A stretch of DNA of 33,351 nucleotides from Gammaproteobacteria bacterium (GTDB lineage: Bacteria > Pseudomonadota > Gammaproteobacteria > SURF-13): the NCBI GenBank assembly GCA_003599485.1, contig QZKM01000033.1:1-33351 (forward strand), given 5' to 3'. This document shows positions 1 to 9,766 of this stretch, piece by piece (the stretch's first letter is position 1; each line of letters begins with the position of its first letter). Made by a program: the position numbers and the translations under genes. Below the pieces are notes generated by a model. That model saw nothing but the letters and a program-made list of their open reading frames with translations. It had not been told where the DNA came from and did not search any database.

Positions 1-2
1 GG

Positions 3-239
3 TTGCTGGCGCTGGCCGCCGGCGCGCGTGGCGCTGGCCCAGCCCCGCCGGGCGACGCCGCTTTGGGCGCGCCAGCCGGCGTTGCGCCCGGCCTCATCGC
101 GCTTGCGCGGCGCGTGGAAAGCGACATCGGCAAACGGTTCGAGGCCGTGCGCCGGTGTTATCTCGATAAACCCACGCCGCGTTTTCTGCGCTTGACCGGC
201 GCCATCGCGCACCGGCTCGAAGTCATTGGCGGGCGTTGA
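3..239 (+). CDS. 3' end of an unidentified gene (truncated by window edge)
   Basis: An open frame runs in from the left edge and stops with TGA at 237-239. About 78 codons are visible and the third codon positions are GC-rich, as in the neighbouring genes, so it is probably a real C-terminus. The first half is Ala/Gly/Pro-rich and looks like a linker. The last 40 residues are basic and charged. I do not recognise a family. The start lies outside the window, so the in-frame TTG at position 3 should not be taken as the true start. It converges on phoU, with only three bases between the two stop codons, so no terminator fits between them. Confidence 0.45.
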   Translation: MLALAAGARGAGPAPPGDAALGAPAGVAPGLIALARRVESDIGKRFEAVRRCYLDKPTPRFLRLTGAIAHRLEVIGGR

Positions 240-242
240 GGC

Positions 243-971
243 TCATCCACCCTGTTCGCGGCTTGCGCGCAACTCCTTCTCGATCTGCTCCAGGCTGATG
301 TGGCGCACGTCCTTGCCCTGCACCAGATAGATCACGTATTCGCAGATGTTGCGCGCATGGTCGCCGATGCGCTCCAGGGCGCGCGCGGCCCAGATCACGT
401 TGAGCACCCGCGATATGGTGCGCGGGTCTTCCATCATGAAGGTGATGAGCTGGCGCATCACGCCTTCATACTCCTGGTCCACCTTGCGGTCCTCGCGCGC
501 CACTGACAGGGCCATGCCGGTATCCAGGCGCGCGAAGGCGTCCAGCGCGTCGTGCACCATGCGCTGCACGTGATTGCCGAGAAACTGTATTTCCTGATAA
601 TTGTTCTTGGGCCGTTCCTCGTCCGCCAGACGCACCGCCATGCGCCCGATCTTGTCCGCCTCGTCGCCGATGCGCTCCAGGTCGGTGATGGTCTTGATCA
701 CTGCCATCACCAGGCGCAGGTCGCTCGCCGCGGGCTGGCGACGCGCGATGATCAGATTGCATTCCTCGTCTATACCCACTTCCATCTTGTTCACCAGATA
801 GTCGTTGGTGGACACCGTGGTACCGAGCTCGGCGTCGCCGTGCACCAGCGCGTCCAGCGCCAGCTGCACCTGCTGCTCCACCGTGCCGCCCATGTGCAAC
901 ACGCGCGAGCGGATATCTTCCAGCTCTTCGTTGTATTGGCGCGAGATGTGAGTTGAGATTTCCGGTTTCAT
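243..971 (-). CDS. phoU: PhoU, phosphate-specific transport system accessory/regulatory protein
   Basis: A 242-residue PhoU of normal length. The family has two three-helix-bundle repeats with E/DxxxD-type metal-binding patterns. Visible counterparts are the N-terminal block around EEL-DIRSRVLHMGG and the repeated DLERIGDEADKIGR and ALERIGDHARNICEY segments, which mark repeats one and two. PhoU acts at the cytoplasmic face with the Pst transporter and the PhoR sensor kinase, and it holds down PHO-regulon expression when phosphate is plentiful. It is the last gene of pstCAB-phoU, 136 bases after pstB. The start ATG at 969-971 has an AGGA sequence upstream. No separate promoter is evident, so expression probably follows the pst transcript. 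Confidence 0.97.
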   Translation of the reverse strand: MKPEISTHISRQYNEELEDIRSRVLHMGGTVEQQVQLALDALVHGDAELGTTVSTNDYLVNKMEVGIDEECNLIIARRQPAASDLRLVMAVIKTITDLERIGDEADKIGRMAVRLADEERPKNNYQEIQFLGNHVQRMVHDALDAFARLDTGMALSVAREDRKVDQEYEGVMRQLITFMMEDPRTISRVLNVIWAARALERIGDHARNICEYVIYLVQGKDVRHISLEQIEKELRASREQGG

Positions 972-1107
972 GTGAAATTCCTGTTTGCGATTCCGCCTAT
1001 GGCGCGATCAAAAATCCAGCGCTGCCGTCCATGGCGTCGCTGTGTGGCTCTTCCAAACCCCGGCCACGCCATCCATGTCGTGGCGTTCGCGGCTCCTATC
1101 CTGCCGC

Positions 1108-1977
<870 letters not shown>

Positions 1978-1990
1978 AATAGTATCACTC

Positions 1991-2917
1991 CTACCACTTG
2001 ATGCGTTTGCGGTAACGGTAACGGATATAAATGGCGAGCGCATTCATCAACAGCGTCATCGCCAACAGGACCAATCCGGCGCCGGCGGCGTTCAAATGAA
2101 ACTCGGCTTGCGGGCGCGACACCCAGTTGAACATCTGTATCGGCATCACGGTGAACGGGCTCGTCAACCATTCAAAGGACAGAAAGGGCGGTTGCGTGCT
2201 GAGCGGGGCGGGCGGCAGAAAGGCGATGAAGGTGAGCGCGCCGATGGTAATGAGCGGCGCGGTTTCGCCGATGGCGCGCGCCATGCTGATAATCACCCCG
2301 GTCATGATGCCGGCCAGCGAATAAGGCAGCACGTTCTGCGACACGGTCTGCCACTTGGTGGCGCCGAGCGCATAGGCCGCCTCGCGGATGCTGCCGGGCA
2401 CGGCGCGCACCGCCTCGCGCGTGGCGACAATCACCACCGGCAGGGCGAGCAGCGCGAGCGTGAGTCCCGCGGTGAGGATGCTTTCTCCCAGGTTCAGGGC
2501 ATACACAAACAATCCCAGGGCCAACAGGCCGTACACGATGGACGGCACGCCCGCGAGGTTAGTCACGTTGATCTCGATCAGGTCGGTCACCCAGTTTTTG
2601 GGCGCGTATTCTTCCAGGTACACGGCCGCCGCCACCCCCAGCGGCACCGCCGCGAACAGCGTGACCAGCATCACCAGCGCGGTACCCACCCAGGCCGAGA
2701 GGATACCGGCCTTTTCGGCAAAGCGCGACGGAAACGAGGTGAAGAAATGCCAGGACAAGCGCGGCAGGCCGTCCACGGCAAGGTCCACGATCAGCGCCGC
2801 CAGGGTCACCAGCCCCACCAAGGTGGCGAGCACGCCCAGCACGGCGAAGGCGCGGTCCGCGAGCTTGTGGCGCGCAATCATCACCTTGAGGTCCGGGGCG
2901 TGACGGGTATCGTCCAT
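1991..2917 (-). CDS. pstA: PstA, phosphate ABC transporter permease
   Basis: A 308-residue inner-membrane permease with about six hydrophobic segments. The EAA-loop region reads [15 protein letters not shown], typical of binding-protein-dependent transporter permeases that dock on the ATPase. PstA pairs with PstC to form the phosphate channel. Its ATG at 2915-2917 shares one base with the pstC stop codon (TGATG), indicating translational coupling and one-to-one production with PstC. Homology to PstA rather than PstC is clear from the N-terminal [21 protein letters not shown] segment and gene order pstC-pstA-pstB. Confidence 0.96.
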   Translation of the reverse strand: MDDTRHAPDLKVMIARHKLADRAFAVLGVLATLVGLVTLAALIVDLAVDGLPRLSWHFFTSFPSRFAEKAGILSAWVGTALVMLVTLFAAVPLGVAAAVYLEEYAPKNWVTDLIEINVTNLAGVPSIVYGLLALGLFVYALNLGESILTAGLTLALLALPVVIVATREAVRAVPGSIREAAYALGATKWQTVSQNVLPYSLAGIMTGVIISMARAIGETAPLITIGALTFIAFLPPAPLSTQPPFLSFEWLTSPFTVMPIQMFNWVSRPQAEFHLNAAGAGLVLLAMTLLMNALAIYIRYRYRKRIKW

Positions 2918-3828
2918 CAGTAGGCCTCGCGGAAACGTTTGCGCAACAGGTGGCCGGCGATGTTGAACAGCAGGGTGATAAGCAACAACGTGAGACCGGC
3001 GGCGAAAATGGTCTGGTAGCCGATGGAGCCGTGCGGCAGATCGCCCAGGCTCACCTGCACGATATAGGCGGTGATGGTGGCGGCAGGCTCCATCGGGTTC
3101 CAGGTGAGATTGGGCTGTAACCCCGCGGCGACCGCCACCACCATGGTCTCGCCCACGGCGCGCGAGATGCCGAGTATGTAAGCCGCCACGATGCCGGAGA
3201 TGGCCGCCGGCGTCACCACCCGCAGCGCGGTCTGGAAACGCGTCGAACCCATCGCGTAGGCGCCCTCGCGGATATGCATGGGCACGGCGCGCATGGCGTC
3301 CTCGGCCACCGAGCTGACATACGGAATAATCATCACGCCGATCACGAGGCCGGCGCTCAAGATGCTGAAGCCGGGCAGGTTGGGCAGGAATTTTTGCAGC
3401 AAAGGCGTGACGAACAGCAGCGCAAAATAGCCGTACACCACGGTGGGCACGCCCTCCAGCAGTTCCAGCACCGGCTTGACCGCCTCACGCACCTTGTGCG
3501 GGGCGAATTCGCTCAGGTAAATCGCGGTGATGGTGCCGAGCGGCACCGCCACGCCGAGCGCGACCAGCGCCACCATGAGCGTGCCGGAGAGCAGCGGCAA
3601 AATGCCGTAGTGCGCATCGGAAAACAGCGGGGTCCATTGGGTATCGGTGAGAAAATCCAGCAGCGGCACGTGCCTGAAAAAGCCGATGGACTCATAGAGC
3701 AGGATCGCCACGATAGCGGCGGTGGTGGCCACCGCGGACAGCGCCGCCAGGAACAGCAGGAATTCTATCAGCCGTTCCTTGATGTGGCGCAAGGGCCGGT
3801 GTGCGAAATCCGCTGCGTTGGAGCTCAT
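2917..3828 (-). CDS. pstC: PstC, phosphate ABC transporter permease
   Basis: A 303-residue integral membrane subunit that forms the phosphate translocation channel with PstA. It has an N-terminal membrane helix (about residues 18-45) and further hydrophobic segments. Its EAA-type loop reads REGAYAMGSTRFQTA, and the early GTLMVALVALGVAVPLG segment is typical of PstC. The stop overlaps the pstA start by one base. The start ATG at 3826-3828 has an AAGGA about 15 bases upstream, a rather distant ribosome site. It is separated from pstS by 186 bases that contain a hairpin and a PHO-box-like array, so it may have its own phosphate-starvation promoter. Confidence 0.96.
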   Translation of the reverse strand: MSSNAADFAHRPLRHIKERLIEFLLFLAALSAVATTAAIVAILLYESIGFFRHVPLLDFLTDTQWTPLFSDAHYGILPLLSGTLMVALVALGVAVPLGTITAIYLSEFAPHKVREAVKPVLELLEGVPTVVYGYFALLFVTPLLQKFLPNLPGFSILSAGLVIGVMIIPYVSSVAEDAMRAVPMHIREGAYAMGSTRFQTALRVVTPAAISGIVAAYILGISRAVGETMVVAVAAGLQPNLTWNPMEPAATITAYIVQVSLGDLPHGSIGYQTIFAAGLTLLLITLLFNIAGHLLRKRFREAY

Positions 3829-3875
3829 GGCCCTGGACTATCCTTAAAAAAGTGGACGGCTAAGCAAATAAGCTT

Positions 3876-3904
3876 ATTACGGAAATATGACAATTATGTT
3901 ACAT
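3876..3904 (-). promoter_or_regulatory. PHO-box-like array upstream of pstC
   Basis: Read leftwards, the sequence has three adjacent 11-base units resembling CTGTCATAWAW: ATGTAACATAA (8/11), TTGTCATATTT (9/11) and CCGTAATAAGC (7/11). The 18-mer TTGTCATATTTCCGTAAT matches the PhoB box consensus CTGTCATAWAWCTGTCAY at 14 of 18 positions by my count. The overlapping 18-mer ATGTAACATAATTGTCAT also scores 14. It lies 48-76 bases before the pstC start. PhoB is known to bind tandem 11-bp units, and inference assigns this site to pstCAB-phoU. No strong -10 is visible; TAAGCT at 3871-3876 is in suitable register. Confidence 0.6.
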
Positions 3905-3981
3905 AGGTGCCGGTGCACCCTCAAAAAATGCAAGTAACCTACTGAAAATGAAAAATTAGTTGGTTTGAGGGCGAGAAAAGC

Positions 3982-4002
3982 GGGGCGTCCGGCGGACGCC
4001 CC
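3982..4002 (-). terminator. Hairpin between pstS and pstC (attenuator or mRNA-stabilising stem)
   Basis: A perfect 9-bp stem (GGGGCGTCC / GGACGCCCC) with a 3-base loop begins 13 bases past the pstS stop. Read leftwards it is followed by GCTTTTC, a poor T-run. It could be a leaky terminator or a 3' stem protecting pstS mRNA. Either would give more PstS than PstC/A/B, as known for pst operons. The sequence shows the stem; the role is inferred. Confidence 0.6.
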
Positions 4003-4014
4003 CGTAAAATGCGC

Positions 4015-5070
<1,056 letters not shown>

Positions 5071-5135
5071 TGCAACATCCTCCTTTAAGGTAATAATGAT
5101 TGATTCAATGCTGGGCGGCATGTTGGCAGAGAAAT

Positions 5136-5153
5136 GTGACAATTTGATGAAAG
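5136..5153 (-). promoter_or_regulatory. PHO box upstream of pstS
   Basis: Read leftwards the 18 bases are CTTTCATCAAATTGTCAC, matching the PhoB box consensus CTGTCATAWAWCTGTCAY at 15 of 18 positions by my count. Ten bases further on is CAACAT (5120-5125), a weak -10 in the spacing typical of PhoB-activated promoters, in which the second half-site replaces the -35. The site is 66 bases upstream of the pstS ATG. The strong match and the target gene make a PhoB site very likely. Confidence 0.75.
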
Positions 5154-5263
5154 CGCACACGTATCAATATTACTTCTGCGCACCGGCAGCCTGCGCGCGC
5201 CGTGAGTCATCGCCGGGATGCGGCGGACGAACACCGCCCGGCGCCACTCTGATGTCCACGGCG

Positions 5264-6391
5264 TCATGCGCCGGGCGGGTGGGTGCCGGCTGCCGGGCAG
5301 CACTGGTCATAACCGGGAATACCGGGCTGGCGTTCGTACCACTCGCGCGTGCGGTTCACGATCCGCGCGATGGCGAGCATGACCGGCACCTCGACCAGCA
5401 CGCCTACTACCGTGGCAAGGGCGGCGCCTGACCCGAAGCCGAACAGCGCGATGGCCGTGGCCACCGCGAGCTCGAAGAAGTTGCTCGCACCGATCAGGGC
5501 AGAGGGGCCGGCCACGCAGTGCGGCGAGCCGAGCACGCGGTTGGCGAAGTAGGCGAGCCCGGAGTTGAAGAACACCTGCGCCAGGACCGGTACCGCGAGC
5601 AGCAGAATCACGAGCGGCTGGCGCACGATCTGCTCGCCCTGGAAGCCAAACAGCAGCCCCAGCGTGGTGAGCAGAGCCACGAGCGACACCGGGTGCAGCG
5701 CCCTGATCACGCGCGCCAGCCGCGCCCAGCCGTGCTCGTGCCGCAGGATCGCACGGCGCACGAGCCAGGCGGCCGCAAGCGGCGCCACGATATAGAGCGC
5801 GACCGACAGCAGCAGCGTATCCCACGGCACCGTGATGGCCGAGAGCCCGAGCAATATCCCCACGATCGGCGCGAACGCGAACACCATGATCACGTCGTTC
5901 AGCGCCACCTGGGTGAGCGTGAACTGCGGCTCGCCGCGCGTGAGATGGCTCCAGACGAACACCATGGCGGTGCAGGGGGCGGCGGCGAGCAGGATGAGGC
6001 CGGCGATGTACGAGTCAATCTGCTCCGCTGGCAACCACGGGCGGAACAGATAACCAACGAACAACCAGCCGAGCGCCGCCATCGAGAACGGCTTCACCGC
6101 CCAGTTGACGGCGAGCGTCACGCTGATGCCCCTCCAGTGAGTTGTCACCCGGTGCAGCGCCGCGAAGTCCACCTTGAGCAGCATCGGGAAAATCATCAGC
6201 CAGACGAGCGCCGCCACCGGCAGGTTGATGCGCGCGAGTTCGATGACGCCCGCCGCTTGAAACGCGGCGGGGAAGAGCCGCCCGAGCGTGATGCCGGCGG
6301 CGATGCACAGCAACACCCACGCGGTGAGATAGCGCTCGAAGAAGCCCATTCCGGCTCCGGCAGAGCGCCTCCCCGTTATCTGCGCACTCAT
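5264..6391 (-). CDS. acr3: ACR3-family arsenite efflux permease
   Basis: A 375-residue inner-membrane transporter with about ten hydrophobic segments. It matches the ACR3 (bile/arsenite/riboflavin transporter) family through [19 protein letters not shown] near the start and [14 protein letters not shown]. It also has [19 protein letters not shown], with the conserved cysteine at about residue 140. ACR3 proteins export arsenite using the proton motive force. The ATG at 6389-6391 is preceded by GAGGAG and overlaps the stop codon of the truncated arsC remnant (ATGA). The frame is open further upstream but that portion is the wrong-frame reading of the arsC fragment. It is transcribed leftwards after arsR. 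Confidence 0.95.
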   Translation of the reverse strand: MSAQITGRRSAGAGMGFFERYLTAWVLLCIAAGITLGRLFPAAFQAAGVIELARINLPVAALVWLMIFPMLLKVDFAALHRVTTHWRGISVTLAVNWAVKPFSMAALGWLFVGYLFRPWLPAEQIDSYIAGLILLAAAPCTAMVFVWSHLTRGEPQFTLTQVALNDVIMVFAFAPIVGILLGLSAITVPWDTLLLSVALYIVAPLAAAWLVRRAILRHEHGWARLARVIRALHPVSLVALLTTLGLLFGFQGEQIVRQPLVILLLAVPVLAQVFFNSGLAYFANRVLGSPHCVAGPSALIGASNFFELAVATAIALFGFGSGAALATVVGVLVEVPVMLAIARIVNRTREWYERQPGIPGYDQCCPAAGTHPPGA

Positions 6392-6540
6392 GACGATCTC
6401 CTCGCCGTATGTTGCCACCCGGCACCCCCGGAGCGCGCCTCCAGCCACGCGCCGCCAAAGTGATTTGCCCAGCCCTCGGCCATTTGTGAGCGGCAGGAGT
6501 TGCCGGTGCACAGAAACAGGACGCGGATTTTCTGTTTCAT
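6388..6540 (-). pseudogene. arsC: Truncated arsC (LMW-PTP-type arsenate reductase), N-terminal remnant
   Basis: A 50-codon frame begins [20 protein letters not shown] and continues to about residue 37 exactly as an LMW-phosphatase-type arsenate reductase. It has the anion-binding CX5R loop (Cys11 to Arg17). Beyond about base 6430 the similarity stops, and the expected remaining 90-100 residues, including the resolving cysteines and the catalytic DP aspartate, are absent. The tail is 13 unrelated residues ending in a TGA that overlaps the acr3 ATG. It is therefore a deletion remnant in the arsR-arsC-acr3 order. The frame is still open and may be translated and coupled to acr3. An intact arsC lies at 7105-7545. 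Confidence 0.8.
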
Positions 6541-6654
6541 GGGCATGGCATCCCTTGTTTGTCGGCTGTCGGGTTTGGCCCGGCCATACCAAGGAGGCCG
6601 ACGCGCGCTACAGCCTGGCCCAGATTGGCAATGCACGCCCGGCCCGTTCGCGCC

Positions 6655-7008
6655 TCACGCGCAGCAGCGCGCCGGCGGCCGGTTTGGCATGGCTTCGAGC
6701 CGCCTGTGATCGCGGGCGTACGGCTCGGCGGTGGCATTGGCCCGCGCCATCATGGCGAGAACCTGCCGTGCCCACGGAGGCAGCACGGGATTGATCCGGT
6801 AGTGAATCCACAGCCCCTCGCGCCGGTCGAGGACGATGCCCGCCTGACGCAGCGTGGCGAGGTGGCGCGAGATCATCGGCTGTGAAAGCTTCAAGGCGTA
6901 CGTCAACTCGCACACGCACAACTCGCCTTCGGCGGCAAGCAGCATCAGGCAGCGCAGCCGTGTCGGGTCGGCAAGGGCGCGAAAGAAAACATCGGCGGTA
7001 AATGTCAT
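6655..7008 (-). CDS. arsR: ArsR-family arsenite-responsive repressor
   Basis: A 117-residue winged-helix repressor. ELCVCELTYAL carries the paired cysteines (Cys31 and Cys33) of the classical ArsR arsenite-sensing site, directly before the recognition helix LSQPMISRHLATLRQAGIV. A further CC pair sits at the C-terminus. Arsenite binding normally releases the protein from its operator. I chose the ATG at 7006-7008. No Shine-Dalgarno is present, but TATATT ends 7 bases before it, suggesting a leaderless transcript. The longer open frame upstream is antisense to arsC. It is divergent from arsC, with a palindromic operator candidate between them, and upstream of the arsC remnant and acr3. Confidence 0.93.
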   Translation of the reverse strand: MTFTADVFFRALADPTRLRCLMLLAAEGELCVCELTYALKLSQPMISRHLATLRQAGIVLDRREGLWIHYRINPVLPPWARQVLAMMARANATAEPYARDHRRLEAMPNRPPARCCA

Positions 7009-7015
7009 AGTACAA

Positions 7016-7055
7016 AATATACGCCTGGACAAATATATGTGCAAGCGCATATACT
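7016..7055. promoter_or_regulatory. Divergent arsR/arsC promoters with shared palindromic operator
   Basis: An imperfect palindrome occupies 7034-7053: TATATGTGC, AA, GCGCATATA (8 of 9 positions pair). For arsC (rightward) TGGACA at 7026-7031 and TATACT at 7050-7055 are spaced by 18 bases and enclose it. For arsR (leftward) TTGCAC at 7044-7039 and TATATT at 7021-7016 are spaced by 17 bases, with the -35 inside the palindrome. One bound repressor would therefore block both promoters. The motifs are seen directly; occupancy by the neighbouring ArsR is inferred. Confidence 0.65.
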
Positions 7056-7104
7056 TGCGGCCGAACGCTGCCGCATACGGCACGAACCCCGGTAAGGAGG
7101 AGTC

Positions 7105-7545
7105 ATGAATCACCCCATCCGCGTCCTGTTCCTGTGTACCGGCAACTCTGCCCGCTCGCAGATGGCCGAAGGTCTGCTGCGCTCGCTCGGAGGCCCGGAT
7201 TTCGAGGTATTCAGCGCCGGCGCCGAGCCCAAGGGTCTGCATCCGCTCGCAGTGGAGGTGATGCGGGAGGCCGGTATCGATATCTCCGGCCAACGCAGCA
7301 AGCCGCTCGATGCCTTTCTGGGACAGAACTTCGACTACGTGATCACGGTCTGTGATCGCGCGCGCGATCGCTGCCCGACTTTTCCAGGCGACAACGAATC
7401 CATCCACTGGGGCTTCGACGACCCGGCGGCCGAGACCGGCGATGCGGCGAAGCTGCTCGCCATCTTCCGGCGTGTGCGCAACGAGATCAACGAGCGGTTA
7501 CGGATCTGGGTGGCGATGCAGCACAAGCGCCTCAAACCTCAATAG
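7105..7545 (+). CDS. arsC: Arsenate reductase, LMW-PTP type
   Basis: A 146-residue arsenate reductase of the low-molecular-weight phosphatase fold. The anion loop CX5R is CTGNSAR (Cys11-Arg17). Cys83 and Cys90 lie in VITVCDRARDRCP, the usual relay cysteines of thioredoxin-coupled enzymes. The general-acid region reads GFDDPAAE (Asp105/106-Pro). It reduces arsenate to arsenite in the cytoplasm for export by ACR3. The ATG at 7105 follows an AAGGAGG with good spacing. It is divergent from arsR and downstream of an operator-containing promoter, so it is likely arsenite-inducible. Its sequence differs from the arsC remnant (SAR versus SCR in the loop), so the two are not a recent duplication. Confidence 0.95.
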   Translation: MNHPIRVLFLCTGNSARSQMAEGLLRSLGGPDFEVFSAGAEPKGLHPLAVEVMREAGIDISGQRSKPLDAFLGQNFDYVITVCDRARDRCPTFPGDNESIHWGFDDPAAETGDAAKLLAIFRRVRNEINERLRIWVAMQHKRLKPQ

Positions 7546-7636
7546 AGCGGCAACTGATCCCATAGCCACGCCGGTGAACATTCGATGACATACAGCAGCG
7601 CGTGCGCGCACTGCTCGCGTAACCCGCCTCCGGTGC

Positions 7637-7670
7637 TTGTAACAAATATGTCATCAAGTGTTCATAAAAT
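7637..7670 (+). promoter_or_regulatory. PHO-box array and -10 of ppk
   Basis: Three adjacent 11-base units resemble CTGTCATAWAW: TTGTAACAAAT (7637-7647), ATGTCATCAAG (7648-7658) and TGTTCATAAAA (7659-7669), each 8/11. The 18-mer at 7637-7654 matches the PhoB box at 14 of 18 positions. Exactly 10 bases later is TAAAAT (7665-7670), a good -10. Transcription should begin at about 7677-7679, at the ppk ATG. The pattern and spacing are seen; PhoB control is inferred. Confidence 0.65.
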
Positions 7671-7678
7671 ACCCGCGC

Positions 7679-9766
7679 ATGAACGAACTCGACCAGCCGG
7701 AGCTGTATCTCAACCGCGAGTTGTCGCTATTGGAATTCGACCGGCGCGTGCTGGAGCTGGCGGCCGATCCCGCGGTACCCTTGTTGGAACGGCTGCGTTT
7801 TTTGTGCATCTCCAGCAGCAATCTGGATGAATTCTTCGAGATCCGCGTCTCCGGCCTGAAGCAGCAGGCCGCCTTCGGCGTGGAACAGCCGGGCCCGGAC
7901 GGGCAGAGCGCGCAGGAAACCTTAAAGCGCATCGCCCAGGGCGCGCACGCGCTGGTGGCGGAACAGTACCGCCTGCTCAACGAGACGCTGATCCCGGAGC
8001 TACGCCAGCAGGGTATTTCCTTCGTGCGCCGCACGCACTGGAATGAAAAACAGGCGGAGTGGGTGAAGCACTATTTTCACCATGAGCTGCAGCCGGTGCT
8101 CACCCCGATGTCGCTCGATCCCGCGCATCCGTTCCCGCGCGTACTCAATAAAAGCCTGAACTTCATCGTATCGCTCACCGGCAAGGACGCCTTCGGGCGC
8201 AACAGCGGCGTCGCCGTGGTGCAGGCGCCGCGTTTGCTGCCCAGGCTCGTCCCGCTGCCGCGCGCGCTGTCGCAAGGCGCTTACGACTTCGTATTCCTCT
8301 CCTCCATCATCCACGCGCACGTCGGCGATCTGTTCCCCGGCATGCAGGTGACGGGCTGCTTTCAGTTCCGCCTGACGCGCAACAGCGAGTTGTTCGTCAA
8401 CGAGGAAGAGGTGGACGATTTGCTGCGCGCGCTGGAAGGCGAGCTGCTCATGCGCCGTTACGGCGAGGCGGTGCGCCTGGAGCTGGCGGACAATTGCACA
8501 CCGGAGATGACCCAGTACCTGCTTGACCAGTTCGGCCTCACGCCAGACGATTTGTACCAGATGCCGGGTCCGGTCAACCTGCACCGCCTGCTCGCCGTGT
8601 ATGAGATGGTGGAGCGGCCCGATTTGAAATACCGGCCGTTCACGCCCGGCCTGCCGAAGCCGCTCAGCCTCAATTGCGACATGTTCGAGGCGATGAAAAG
8701 CGGCGACGTGCTGTTGCATCATCCTTTTGAGTCGTTCACGCCGGTGGTGGACTTTTTGCGCCAGGCGGCGAGCGACCCGCAGGTGCTCGCCATCAAACAG
8801 ACATTGTATCGGGCGGGCACGGACTCGCCTCTGGTGGAACTGCTGGTGGAGGCGGCGCGCGCGGGCAAGGAGGTGACGGTGGTGGTGGAATTGCGCGCGC
8901 GTTTTGACGAAGCGGCCAATATCGCCCTGGCCAACCGTCTTACCGACGCCGGGGCGCACGTGCTGTACGGCGTGGTGGGTTACAAGACGCACGCCAAGAT
9001 GTTGCTGGTGGTGCGGCGCGAGGGGCGGCGCCTGCAACGCTACGTGCACCTCGGCACCGGCAATTATCACCCCGGCACGGCGCGCGGCTACAGCGACTAC
9101 AGCCTGCTTACCTGCGACAAGGAGATCACCGAGGACGCACACAAGCTGTTCCAGCAGCTCACCGGCCTGGGGCGCGAGATCAAGCTCAAAAAACTGCTGC
9201 ACTCGCCATTCACCCTGCACAAGACGCTGCTGCGCCTGATCGCGCGCGAGGCGGAGCACGTCAAACAGGGCCTGCCAGCACGCATCATCGCCAAGATGAA
9301 CGCGCTGTCCGAGCCGCAAATCATCCGCGCCCTGTATGAAGCTTCGCGAGCCGGAGTAAAAATAGACCTCATCGTGCGCGGCGTGTGCTGCCTGCGCCCC
9401 GGCGTGGCGGGCGTCTCGGAAAACATCCAGGTGCGTTCCGTCATGGGACGTTTCCTGGAGCACAGCCGCGTTTATTATTTTCACAACGCCGGCGACCCGC
9501 TCATGTACTGCGCCAGCGCCGACTGGATGAACCGCAATCTGTTGCGTCGAGTGGAGACCTGCTTCCCGGTCGAAGACCCCGCGCTGCGCGCGCGCATCTT
9601 CGAGCAAGGGCTGTTACCTTACCTGGAAGACAACACGCAGACCTGGCTGTTGCAAAGCGACGGCGGTTATAAACGCATCAAACCCGGCAACCAGAAACCG
9701 CGCGCCGCGCAACAATGGCTGCTGGAAAAACTCGCGGGCGATAACGCGGCGGGCGGCGTCAACTGA
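7679..9766 (+). CDS. ppk: Polyphosphate kinase (PPK1)
   Basis: A 695-residue PPK1, near the E. coli length of 688. It polymerises the ATP gamma-phosphate into polyphosphate, reversibly. N-terminal and head domains are visible from YLNRELSLLEFDRRVLELA. In the catalytic half, His438 in YKTHAKM is the expected phospho-histidine and His457 in YVHLGTGNY its partner, aligning with E. coli His435 and His454. I chose ATG 7679 over GTG 7658 because the latter lies inside the promoter elements. No Shine-Dalgarno is present and a -10 ends 8 bases before the ATG, so a leaderless message is likely. The stop overlaps the end of the convergent ppx by 8 bases. Confidence 0.97.
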   Translation: MNELDQPELYLNRELSLLEFDRRVLELAADPAVPLLERLRFLCISSSNLDEFFEIRVSGLKQQAAFGVEQPGPDGQSAQETLKRIAQGAHALVAEQYRLLNETLIPELRQQGISFVRRTHWNEKQAEWVKHYFHHELQPVLTPMSLDPAHPFPRVLNKSLNFIVSLTGKDAFGRNSGVAVVQAPRLLPRLVPLPRALSQGAYDFVFLSSIIHAHVGDLFPGMQVTGCFQFRLTRNSELFVNEEEVDDLLRALEGELLMRRYGEAVRLELADNCTPEMTQYLLDQFGLTPDDLYQMPGPVNLHRLLAVYEMVERPDLKYRPFTPGLPKPLSLNCDMFEAMKSGDVLLHHPFESFTPVVDFLRQAASDPQVLAIKQTLYRAGTDSPLVELLVEAARAGKEVTVVVELRARFDEAANIALANRLTDAGAHVLYGVVGYKTHAKMLLVVRREGRRLQRYVHLGTGNYHPGTARGYSDYSLLTCDKEITEDAHKLFQQLTGLGREIKLKKLLHSPFTLHKTLLRLIAREAEHVKQGLPARIIAKMNALSEPQIIRALYEASRAGVKIDLIVRGVCCLRPGVAGVSENIQVRSVMGRFLEHSRVYYFHNAGDPLMYCASADWMNRNLLRRVETCFPVEDPALRARIFEQGLLPYLEDNTQTWLLQSDGGYKRIKPGNQKPRAAQQWLLEKLAGDNAAGGVN

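Noticed and set aside
6424-6592. N-terminal extension of acr3
   Set aside because: The open frame continues upstream but reads the arsC remnant in the wrong frame. The ACR3 start at 6391 has a ribosome site and matches the family.
7658-7678. Earlier GTG start for ppk
   Set aside because: The seven extra codons lie in the PHO-box and -10 region and have no ribosome site.
8000-9607. A 535-codon open frame antisense to ppk
   Set aside because: It is a shadow of ppk caused by high GC and codon bias. The translation is rich in His, Gln, Arg and Val, with no family resemblance and no ribosome site.
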